Assembly: GCA_946803715.1 (NCBI GenBank) | Contig: CAMPET010000546.1 | Span: forward strand, 1-17,587 | DNA from: Beroe ovata | Taxonomy: Eukaryota > Ctenophora > Nuda > Beroida > Beroidae | Reading direction: 5' to 3' | DNA: 17,587 nucleotides | In this document: piece by piece, positions 9,348-17,482 of the stretch | Layout of the letters: each line of letters begins with the position of its first letter | Position numbering within the stretch: position 1 is the first letter of the stretch | Made by a program: the position numbers and the translations under genes | The notes under the pieces: model-generated | Told to the model about the DNA's origin: nothing | Seen by the model: the letters and a program-made list of their open reading frames with translations, nothing else | Databases searched by the model: none

Positions 9348-12170
9348 TCGAGTGGTTCCCAAAACTGCATGATATTCACTCTACCCAAGTTCGTTGGAAA
9401 AGAAGATTCAGAGGACAGTAGAGGAATGGTTTGCACACATAACATAACTGTCCCCTTGACAAAGAGTGTACCCTTGAGCTACAGGTAATTTCACGCACCC
9501 CTTATCAGCCCCCTAATCCCTATCTTTCATGGGCTTTTCTGTTTGAGCCTCTTGTCATAAATCGTCAGACCCCTGATCACTCACTCTCTCTCAGGGTCAG
9601 TTGTAATGGGACATTCTCCCCGGAGTACAAAGTCAGGTACAAGTACTGGGATCATAGTGCTGCAGAGACAGGTACAGATGATGGATCATCCTGGACGATC
9701 ATGGCAGTGGGGTCACTGGGGTTCTACAACACCACTAAAGTTGCTATCGGGTAATGAGCAACAGAATATGCCTTCACAATCTTTTGTTACACGGTACCCA
9801 AATGAACTCCTAGACTTCATAGTTGTTGTCAAACTCAGAGTTCAAACCAATTTGTATACTGAAGCTATTCATTTTCAGTGTTCTCGAAGAGGTGTCGAGG
9901 ACAAATGAAAATGTTCTTTGGGCCATACCAGGCGGATTAGTATTCGACAGGAATGCCGATACGGTCAGTGAAATGAGAAGGATTCGTCATGAGACTGCCC
10001 CCAATGTGGCACTATGTCATGAGTTTTCATAGTATCATTTCCCAGAGACCGCTCTCAGAATCGGAATCTGTGTATCGGTGGTTGCTATGGTTACAGTTGG
10101 TGGAAAACATCACGTCCACCACGCCAGTGGTGGCAGCAATGTCGGTTGAAGACGGCAACCGGAACTTCTCAACCAGCAGCTTCGACTTGCTGCTCGAGAT
10201 GCCGTATCATGTGAACGGGAAAAACCTACAGGTGAACAGTGGTTTCCATAGCAACGCATAGTGATAAGTTACTGGTTTCTATGGAAACGGATTGATTCAC
10301 ATTGCGTAACACTCACATATACCTGATTTCAGCACAGACCATGGTTTAGTATTAATCATGGAAAGGTTCACGCCGTGTCAATTTGTAGTTCCTGTGACTT
10401 GTCAAGCGATTCGGAACAATACAGGTGATTTAATTTGGTTGGGTGTAGCTTGTACAATGTACAATAGTGTACAATGTACAATGTACAATAGTGTACAATG
10501 TACCGAGTACAAAATGTACTCGTGTATTGTGTATGTACATTGTACTATGTACTTGTGTATGGACAAAGTACAACGTATTCTTTCTACTCAAGGTGGCTGG
10601 ACGAGGATCTGAGGACGGCTAACGGGACAGATAGCTGGATAATGGTCATGGGACATGAACCGCTATACGACACGCCCGACTCAATCAATGTGAGTACGAG
10701 AGGACTCATAAGAGGAGAGAAAAATTGAGGTTTTGAGATTTAGAAGTAGGACTATAATAATAGTAGGAATTTTCATAGAAAGTGAAGAAGGTCAGATGAT
10801 CCCGAAGAAATAATTCTAATGAATCAAACTTCCCCTACTATTCAGAAAGAAAGGAAGTCGCAACTAGATGCTCTATTCGCGAAGTACAATGTCGACTTCG
10901 CTGTCTGGTCTCATGAGAGATGGTACGATAGGACGATGCCAATCAGGAATTCTCAGGTGATAGAACATGACTACTGTCACCATGACAACACGTGTTGACA
11001 CGTTACCACACGTGTTGACACCACGACGTGTAACTAACACGTGTTGTAACAGGTATCAGACAGGCGGAATAACAACTATTTGAGCAATCCTAACGGGACG
11101 ATACATTATACATGCGGTACCGGGGGCATGCCACTTCAACAATTCAATATGGATAAGTTTAACTACTCGGCTCACTACATAGATAGGTACGTTGACAGGG
11201 TATCTTTTCACCATTGTTCAGTGTTCACCAAGGATTGTGAATCGCAAGCCGCAGCGAAACTCTTTCATGACTTAAGAAGATTTTATAGAAGAACTGGTGT
11301 TAATCTGATCGTGTTCGAGTCGTAACAAAGGTGTGATGATCGCCGCATCATTGATCGTTATATCTACAATTTCAGCGCTTATGGAGTATGTACATTCTCG
11401 ATGAGCAGTGATAACCAGATAGAAACCATGTTCGTGAGCACCACTGACGGTGGAAAGGGGAGTGGTATCACACAGTATGATCATCTCACAGTGAGTCCCC
11501 TTTCCTTCATAAACATCTTCCCAGCAGGGGGAGTTCCCACTCACCCCTCTAACTCCCACTTACTCCCCCAGCCCTCCCAGCTCCCTCTAGGCTCTAACTC
11601 CTACTCTCATCCCTCCAACTCCCTTCTCCAGCTCCCTCTTACTCCTACTCTCATCCCTCCAACTCCCTTCTCCAGTCCCCTCTAATTTCCCTCAGGTTGC
11701 TCGAAGCTCATCCCCCTCTCCTGATACTCCATACAAATTGAGTACACTCAAAATAACGCTCATCACCGCTACCGTGGTCGCATTTCTTATCCTGGTGATT
11801 CTATCGTGCTTCATCTCACCCCAAGTGGTGAAAACTCTCTACCCAGCGATAGTGGTGAACAAAATTAGGTGAGTTATGGGGAAAAGAGAGTGATAATTAA
11901 AAAAAGGTGAGTGAAAACTGATAATGTCATTTTATAAGTGGGTCAGGGTGAGATTCAGCCATCCGTGAAATTATGAAGGAGTATATCATTCCCAACCGAT
12001 TACTAAGCGTCGATGACGCACGCGCTCATTATTGCGAAATGGAATTCTCGTACCACCAATGTGACATGTACATGGGAATAAATATTTTCAAAAGTGACGT
12101 CACAATAGACCTATAACTATAAGACGTCATGAAATTGACTCTCGCTCGTCTGCAATCCTACAGGAACTTG
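9348..12170 (+). CDS. Purple-acid-phosphatase-like pseudoenzyme, copy B (exons 2-11 and start of 12)
   Basis: Exons: 9348-9484, 9595-9750, 9879-9963, 10046-10231, 10333-10424, 10593-10689, 10846-10956, 11053-11186, 11376-11490, 11696-11868, and 12164-12170 cut at n. Exons 2-9 match copy A in boundaries and phases, with 9-bp (exon 4) and 21-bp (exon 5) in-frame deletions and about 3-4% substitutions in exons 5 and 6. It has the same replacements at metal positions, and additionally the Tyr of GDxxY is Phe (GGLVF). Exon 10 is complete here, ending the phosphatase-like domain. Exon 11 encodes a stalk and a transmembrane helix (LITATVVAFLILVILSCFI). There is no signal-peptide exon, because this sequence begins in intron 1. 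It is best read as the second allele of the copy A gene; a true paralogue is the alternative. Confidence 0.82.
10451..10516. repeat. TGTACAATG tandem array in intron 6, copy B
   Basis: Homologue of the array at 8044-8104, with an extra tgtacaatg unit. The expansion lies wholly inside the intron between 10424 and 10593 and does not affect splice sites. Confidence 0.85.
11555..11695 (+). repeat. Polypyrimidine minisatellite before the membrane-helix exon
   Basis: Two near-identical units of about 42 bp (actcctactctcatccctc, then caactcccttctccag) follow looser C/T-rich copies and run straight into the exon 11 acceptor ctcag (11691-11695). Each unit ends in a potential acceptor, ctccag. The strand bias makes an unusually long polypyrimidine tract. 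Confidence 0.8.
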
Positions 12171-12171
12171 N
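12171..12171. other. Assembly junction (n) inside exon 12 / polypyrimidine array
   Basis: The left side ends in exon 12 (tacaggaacttg), whose full form is at 12688. The right side restarts in the polypyrimidine repeat equivalent to about 11643. Roughly 0.53 kb is therefore present twice (about 11643-12170 and 12172-12694), as expected for an unmerged contig overlap. Confidence 0.88.
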
Positions 12172-12271
12172 CTCCTACTCTCATCCCTCCAACTCCCCCT
12201 CTCCCAGCTCCCTCTAACTCCTACTCTCATCCCTCCAACTCCCCTCTCCAGTTCCCTCTAATTCCCCTCAG
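12172..12271 (+). repeat. Polypyrimidine minisatellite, third-contig copy
   Basis: Two units of ctcctactctcatccctcc type followed by the acceptor cctcag, homologous to 11643-11695. The contig break falling exactly in this repeat suggests the repeat caused it. Confidence 0.78.
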
Positions 12272-13081
12272 GTTGCTCGAAGCTCCTCCCCCTCTCCTCA
12301 TACTCCATACAAATTGAGTACGCTCAAAATATCGCTCATCACCGCTACCGTGGTTGCATTTCTTATCCTGGTGATTCTATCGTGCTTCATCTCACCTCAA
12401 GTGGTGAAAACCCTCTACCCAGCGATAGTGGTGAACAAAATTAGGTGAGTTGTGTGAGTTAGTTTTCACGAATGGGTCAGGGTGTGATTCAACCATCCGT
12501 GAAATTATGTAGGAGTATAATATCATTCCCAACCGATTAACAAAGTGTCGATGACGCACGCGCTCATTATTGCGAAATGAAATTATCGTACCACCAATGT
12601 GACATGGGGATAAATATTTTCAAAAGTGACGTCACAATAGATCTAAGACGTCATGAAATTGACTCTCGCTCGTCTGCAATCCTACAGGAACTTGTGGTAT
12701 GATAATGAAACACGGGATGGGGAGCTCTCACCAGAATCAATAAACATGATGGAAGATCCCGTGAGTACGGAGTCCAATTTCCTCCAATCATCAGGAAATG
12801 TCCCTAGTCCCTACATCATTAATCTTAGTGGGGAATCAAATTGAACTGAGTTAAACTCAGTTCTTCCATGTTTGCAGGGGTTGGAACAATGGAACCCCCT
12901 GCAAACATGTTCATTCAGGGGGGGGGCAAATCGGGTGAATACAAAGTTTTGACAGAGTTTTCTTTCATGTTGATCTCACCTTCAGTCAAACTACGGCGAC
13001 AAAGTGATGCTGATAGAACCGTCAGACGACGAAGACGATGCCACAGATCGGCCACCGTCCTCATCAATGATGACCAAGTGA
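12272..13081 (+). CDS. Purple-acid-phosphatase-like pseudoenzyme, 3' end (exons 11-13: membrane helix and cytoplasmic tail)
   Basis: Exons: 12272-12444 (same helix as in copy B), 12688-12760, 12986-13081 (TGA). After the helix (residues about 475-496 of the 569-residue model) the predicted tail has about 73 residues. It contains LYPAIVV (a YxxI-type sorting motif), NLWYDNE and a Ser/Asp-rich acidic cluster (EPSDDEDDATD) resembling casein kinase 2 sites. Orientation is type I: signal peptide, ectodomain outside, tail inside. The final codons lie in a short repeat (tgatgaccaag), so the stop position could vary between alleles. This is the only complete 3' end for the gene in the window. Confidence 0.83.
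12843..12909. repeat. Two adjacent inverted repeats in intron 12
   Basis: GAACTGAGTT and AACTCAGTTC (12843-12852, 12854-12863) are perfect 10-bp arms with a 1-base spacer. CATGTTTGCAGGGG (12867-12880) and CCCCTGCAAACATG (12896-12909) are perfect 14-bp arms with a 15-base loop. Both could fold as hairpins in RNA. Confidence 0.8.
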
Positions 13082-13511
13082 TGACCTAAGTGATGACCAA
13101 GTGACACACCACATTGATGACACATCACATTGATAATACACATCATATTGATGACACATCAATAGATTAGCTCAGTGAGGATTTATAATGAAGCAGATGG
13201 ACAATCCAAAGTATGGACCTAGATGTGGGAGTATGTTATTTCGAGGGGTTTGAATCAAAACAGGAATTGTATGCAGTTTTAATGCAGTTGCTTCGAAACA
13301 TGAGCGTTTGAAATTCTCACTACATGAGCGCTCAGCAGCGCTTGAATGCCGAAATGAAACTCAATTAACCTCTAATTATTATTGGGTGCGCACGTTGAAA
13401 GGTGCAATTGTCTTCATTCCACGTCGAATCTCATCAAACCACGGCTCTTTAGCCATCTATCAATGAAATTCCGTCAAACCTAATTATCACAGACTGCTCA
13501 GAGAAGCTGCA
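13082..13511. other. Spacer between phosphatase-like and lectin-like genes
   Basis: It begins with short tandem motifs (tgatgacc, then acatcacattgatgac-type units to about 13166) that continue out of the preceding reading frame. The rest shows no coding feature and no canonical polyadenylation signal. Confidence 0.45.
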
Positions 13512-13518
13512 TATAAAT
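13512..13518 (+). promoter_or_regulatory. TATA box
   Basis: TATAAAT lies about 155 bp upstream of the lectin-type gene's ATG. A start site about 25-30 bp downstream, near 13540-13545, would leave a short first exon ending at the donor at 13560. It is supported by motif and position only. Confidence 0.5.
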
Positions 13519-13559
13519 GAGTTTGATCAGGAGTCCAATTCATTCCGGTTATCTGAGAA

Positions 13560-13671
13560 GTACGTTTCAACGTCATACCTTTTCAGATATTCCATTACAA
13601 TTACGCTCCTACGTAAATCAGGCATTTTGTAAAATCATCTGAAAGCTGCCATTCTTACTTCACCCTCTCAG
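13560..13671 (+). other. Probable 5'UTR intron
   Basis: Donor GTACGT after gagaa and acceptor caccctctcag, giving a 112-bp intron of the size usual in this window. The junction falls two bases before the ATG at 13674. An ATG at 13517 would splice in frame into the gene (adding MSLIRSPIHSGYLRR), but it overlaps the TATA box and is therefore probably not transcribed. Confidence 0.5.
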
Positions 13672-13673
13672 GG

Positions 13674-15011
13674 ATGCTACTTGAACTGATTCTACTTCTC
13701 TCCCCTGGGTGCCACTCCCTATTGGACACAGACTGGAGGGAGTCCATGACACCGATCCGGGATGTGGGAAGTTGTGGAGGGGCGGTCACTCCCTTCGCAA
13801 TCATATCCGCCCTGGAATGGCACATTGCCAACATCACAGGACATCTCGCTCCGCTTTCCGCCCAGTATCTCATTGATTGCGGAGTTGACGGCCGGGGATA
13901 TGTAGTGAACAGGTGCGACGGAGAACCGCCTAACGAAATTTTCCGGCAGATAATGACGGAGCAATACCTACCCTATGAAACGGACTATGAATATCTGGCG
14001 AATTTCGAGCCAGGTCGCTGTGAGGAGGTCGGTGGTCGAGGACTGAGGAATGGACTAGCGGATGTGTGGTTCAGCGGCTACGTCCCCCTGGGGACTACAC
14101 CACAGGACACCCGGGTCGCCCTGCAGACCAGCCCCACGATCAATGCGATCTACACGGGCCGAGTTTTTGAGGAGGAGGCGCCACCAGGTCTAACCCTGAC
14201 CGATAACACATGCAACCAGCAGCTGATATCGGATCTGGTGACATTTGCAGGGTGGAAGGAGAACGGGGGAGACCCCTATTTCATAGTTAGAGGGAACAGT
14301 GGAGAAAAGATAGGAGTGGATGGGTATCTCATGTATGCAGATAACTCAGAGAATGCAAGGTGCATGTATGCGAAGAGGGCATATCGTCTAGAAGTAAGCA
14401 GGAGAAGAGAGGTTGAGTACCAGGTCGGGAAGGGGAAGTTGAGCTTCTACCAGGCGAGAAATTGGTGTAAAAACCTCGGGCCAGGGTGGGATTTGGCACA
14501 TATCCCAACAGAAAAGCACAACTACGAGGTGTACGATATGTTTACGGCAGAATACGGAAGTAGACAGAGTCGGGATGAATCGTTCAACTTCTTCTGGGTG
14601 GGACTTCTAAACACGGAATCGAAACACTCCGACGCCGAAAACTGGGTCTGGGTTGGCGAGGAGGAGGAAACCTCGGTCAAGTTCCACGGATTCGAAAGAA
14701 GGAGAAAATTCCGGTTCGGAGTCATGCAGAGGTTCAACCGAGGACCGGATTTTAAGAGGGGATCTTGGACGACAAGACCGGGTAAAAATCTCTACAGATT
14801 TGTGTGTAGCCGGTACAGAACGGAGGAGTGTCCCCGGATCTCCCACACGGCGATAGAGAACGCGTACAGCGTGGCGTTTGTCCATGGCGGAGAGGACACG
14901 ATGGATATCACAGCCGGGACGAGTGTCAAGGTGGTGTGCCTGAGGGGAAATGAGGAGGAGGGAGGGGTGTGCGTGGGCGGGGAGTGGAGAGACCTGCCGG
15001 TGTGCTCTTAG
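13674..15011 (+). CDS. Secreted papain-like pseudoprotease with C-type-lectin-like and sushi domains
   Basis: One uninterrupted 445-residue coding exon. Residues 1-15 are a short signal peptide (MLLELILLLSPGCHS). Residues 18-245 follow the cathepsin/papain fold: DWRE, GSCGG, LSAQYLIDC, the RCDGE equivalent of GCxGG, YLPYETDYEY, and the C-terminal barrel with PYFIVRGNSGEK and GYLMYADN. The catalytic Cys position is Ala (GSCGSCW replaced by GSCGGAV, A37), the oxyanion Gln is Val31, and the catalytic His position is Asp (ISDLVTFAGW). No inhibitory propeptide is present. Residues about 246-383 form a CTLD (SFYQARNWCKNLG, FWVGL, WVWVG, YRFVCSR) that keeps the outer Cys pair, lacks the inner pair and shows no EPN/QPD or WND calcium or sugar motifs. 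Residues 384-445 form a sushi/CCP domain with four cysteines, ending WRDLPVCS. It is probably an extracellular binding protein; proteolysis is very unlikely. Confidence 0.9.
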   Translation: MLLELILLLSPGCHSLLDTDWRESMTPIRDVGSCGGAVTPFAIISALEWHIANITGHLAPLSAQYLIDCGVDGRGYVVNRCDGEPPNEIFRQIMTEQYLPYETDYEYLANFEPGRCEEVGGRGLRNGLADVWFSGYVPLGTTPQDTRVALQTSPTINAIYTGRVFEEEAPPGLTLTDNTCNQQLISDLVTFAGWKENGGDPYFIVRGNSGEKIGVDGYLMYADNSENARCMYAKRAYRLEVSRRREVEYQVGKGKLSFYQARNWCKNLGPGWDLAHIPTEKHNYEVYDMFTAEYGSRQSRDESFNFFWVGLLNTESKHSDAENWVWVGEEEETSVKFHGFERRRKFRFGVMQRFNRGPDFKRGSWTTRPGKNLYRFVCSRYRTEECPRISHTAIENAYSVAFVHGGEDTMDITAGTSVKVVCLRGNEEEGGVCVGGEWRDLPVCS

Positions 15012-15485
15012 GCGAGGGGAGAGTTGAGGAGGAGAAGACTCTCATGGACTGCATGTTGTAGATTATGTTATGAGTGAACATTGTACATACCTTAAACCTG
15101 CTTTTGACTTGTGAGAAGTCGTTTTATTTTCGGACAAGAGCGGAAGCATGGCTTACAGAAGAACAAAGAAAGGTAAAAAGTCTTAATCACAATGTGCCAG
15201 ATTATTCAACAAAGATTACTTAACTAACGTATGGACCAATTGTATTTGGCCATAGTTGAAGTGCATCATTAGTTTCATGCATCATTGAAACAGCCGTAAA
15301 CAGATGGCTTAATCATTGACAAAGTCGGGTAAGTCGTCACAAAGTTGGTTGTGGAGAAACGGTGGAAACATATTGCGCCCCTGCATGCGCATACAAAGTT
15401 GTGGGATTTTTAACGGCCTGAATTCAAATCCCTAGTTGTAGAGTTTAGATAGTTAGTTATCATACTTAACTAACAGGTTCAAGGT
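15012..15485. other. Convergent intergenic region
   Basis: Lies between the plus-strand lectin-type gene and minus-strand POLD3, so it holds both 3' UTRs. The only canonical polyadenylation hexamer is on the minus strand (TTTATT in plus sense at 15123-15128), suitable for POLD3 about 360 bp after its stop. None is found for the plus-strand gene. No coding feature is supported. Confidence 0.45.
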
Positions 15486-17482
15486 TTAGGTTTTCTTGAA
15501 GAAACCCATTAGGTTACTCTGTTTATTCCTCGTTACCGGAGCCACTTCGCTGCTCGATTTTTTCTTTTCTTCTTTCGGTTTTTCCTCTTCGTCGTCTGTG
15601 CAACTCTCTGTTTCCCACACTTTCTCAGTTTCTATGGGGATGAGGTTTATCAAGGAGTATAGTTTGATTTATGAAGGAGCAATTCGGAGTAAGATGGAAT
15701 TTTTTTCTCACCCATGAAGCCCTCATCGTTGATCGTAGTCTTGCTGACGAGTTTCTTCACCCGTTTCCGCCTCACTCGAGGTTTCTTCGCTTCTGGTGAC
15801 TCGTCCATCATAGCTTGCGGTTGTTCTATACGAAGTAATCGCGATGATCAAGCAAAAAATAGCAATAGATATTTGCATCTTTATGAGCGGAAGAATACGC
15901 GTTTTCGGACGACATCACATATTCCCCACCTCTCTCCTCATCAATCATCTTCCTGTCATCAGCTGGTGTCATGGTGGCTGCTGGTGTCATGGTGTCGGCG
16001 TTCTCTTCCTCATCACTGAATTGCATCACTCGCTTTCTCTTGGTTCCCGCGTATGTCTTCCCATTGGCTTGCTTCGGCGACAACTTCTTCTGAGTTTCAG
16101 CTTGTCAACAAACTCATGGTAGCCATGGCGTTACCATGACTACACCATGACTACTACATGGCGTTACCATGACTACACCATGACTACTACATGGCGTTAC
16201 CATGACTACATCATGGCGTGTTCGATCATCATGATGAAGTCACAAATGAAAAACCTTGGTTTTTACCGGCTCCTCTTCATCTACTGTCTCTTCCTCTTTG
16301 ATGTCAACATAGAGTGGTTGGCGGGTACATTTGGCGGGACTTTTCTTGCCTGTTGCTGTCGCCTTGCTGACAGGTTTTTTGGGTTTCTGAGGGAAAATTG
16401 AGGCTGTAAAACTGAGTGTTATCGACAAAGATGAACTCAAATTTCAGAATCCAAATAACCTCTTCTATATCTTCGGTGATAATGGTAGCTTTCTTCTTTG
16501 GAGATGCTTTTTTGGTCTCCGCTTTCTTTGGTTCAGCTTTTCCTGCGAAACAGATAAAATCTCAGGAAGAGTACACCTCACAAACAGGTCTCCGGGATCC
16601 AGACATTTATCAAAATTAAACCTTTTCCAAAGAAGTTTGCCAGGTCTCCTTGCTTCTTCTTCGTGTCAGCAGGCAGTGGTTTCTTGACTGGTCCGGCTTT
16701 CTTAGCCACAGCTGGCTTCTTCAACTCTATCTGAGTCACGAAACGCGGATGATTTTTCCAAGATCACAACATTGAACTATAGCTTAAAGGAACAGCCGGT
16801 ATCTCCTCAAAAACTCACTGGTTTGGTGTCTGATTTCGCGGCAGGGGCCATCACTTTAACCTTGTTTTTCAGAGCAGGAGGGGTTACAGGACGTAGTGAG
16901 TTATTGATCACCTGACTGATCTTCGCTTCCTTGCATCGAATCATAGAGAACCTATCATTCATTAGAGTAATCGCCCGTGAAATAAATGGAATAAGATGAG
17001 AAGTTTGTTCACAAATGCTGATTGGACTGAATATCTTACTCTGTAGTTTCGTATACTTTCTTCTTCAGTTGCTCAAAATCCACGTTGTACATTGCTGCCG
17101 TTTCCTGAGAAAAATCACTCGTACAATGCTTCTATTATAGAGTGTCTTAATGAGAGAGTGGGAGAGTGGGAGAGTAGAGTGAGAGATTGATCTATGAAGC
17201 TGCTTTTTGTAAGCGGTGGCGCCAAAAATGAGCAACACTCGCGCGGCGCGCCGCGTGAATTTCTTAATGTTTGAGGTCATTTCGACGTACAAAAGACGTT
17301 TGGGATCCGCGTCGGACGTATTTCTGCAAACTTTGGTACAATAATAGTTGCCGATTTGGCAAAAACACCTTTACCTTGGGTTTTCCTTTCTGAACGGAGA
17401 AAAGATGAACACCAGTCACTGGGTCTAACTGAGCTTTAGTTGCTTCTAACATATCCTCGGTTACAATGCAAATTTGGTGTGT
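15486..17482 (-). CDS. POLD3: DNA polymerase delta subunit 3 (p66/p68), 5'-partial, nine exons
   Basis: Accessory subunit of replicative polymerase delta (and of polymerase zeta) acting in the nucleus. Exons in transcript order: 17482-17375, 17104-17040, 16951-16819, 16730-16622, 16542-16460, 16386-16267, 16089-15930, 15825-15712, 15631-15486 (TAA). The joined frame is 1038 nt, 345 residues. The first exon (THQICIVTEDMLEATKAQLD) and the next two (FSMIRCKEAK) match the end of the conserved N-terminal Cdc27/p66 region. There follows a Lys/Glu-rich disordered tail with GDLANFFGK (residues 130-138), TKRKRVMQFSDEEE, RRKRVKKLVSKT and ETEKVWETESCTDDEEE, ending in a PIP box QSNLMGFFKKT. The donor of exon 6 is ambiguous between 16267 and 16255 (both in frame). 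About 75 N-terminal residues lie beyond the right edge. Identification is secure, resting on several collinear motifs. Confidence 0.95.
16124..16216. repeat. 33-bp minisatellite in a POLD3 intron
   Basis: Landmark catggcgttaccatgac recurs at 16124, 16157 and 16190 (exact 33-bp period), with units continuing as tacaccatgactacta. The third copy is partial. It lies in the intron between 16089 and 16267 and is rich in ccatgg/gttaccatg elements related to the X-box-like palindromes seen elsewhere here. Confidence 0.9.
17242..17255. repeat. CpG-dense 14-bp palindrome in POLD3 intron
   Basis: CGCGGCGCGCCGCG is a perfect palindrome with five CpG dinucleotides in an otherwise AT-rich 270-bp intron (17105-17374). 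A short gagagtggga purine repeat (about 17152-17186) lies next to it. No function is assigned. Confidence 0.7.

Noticed and set aside
6366-13081. Calling the phosphatase-like sequences pseudogenes
   Set aside because: Splice sites, phases and frames are intact in both copies and indels are multiples of three. The ligand changes look like loss of catalysis, not loss of the gene.
13674-14408. Silicatein or active cathepsin L
   Set aside because: Silicateins keep Ser and cathepsins Cys at the nucleophile; here it is Ala, with the His position also changed.
13674-15011. Processed retrocopy explanation for the single coding exon
   Set aside because: A plausible TATA box and 5'UTR intron precede it, and there is no poly-A tract or target-site duplication.
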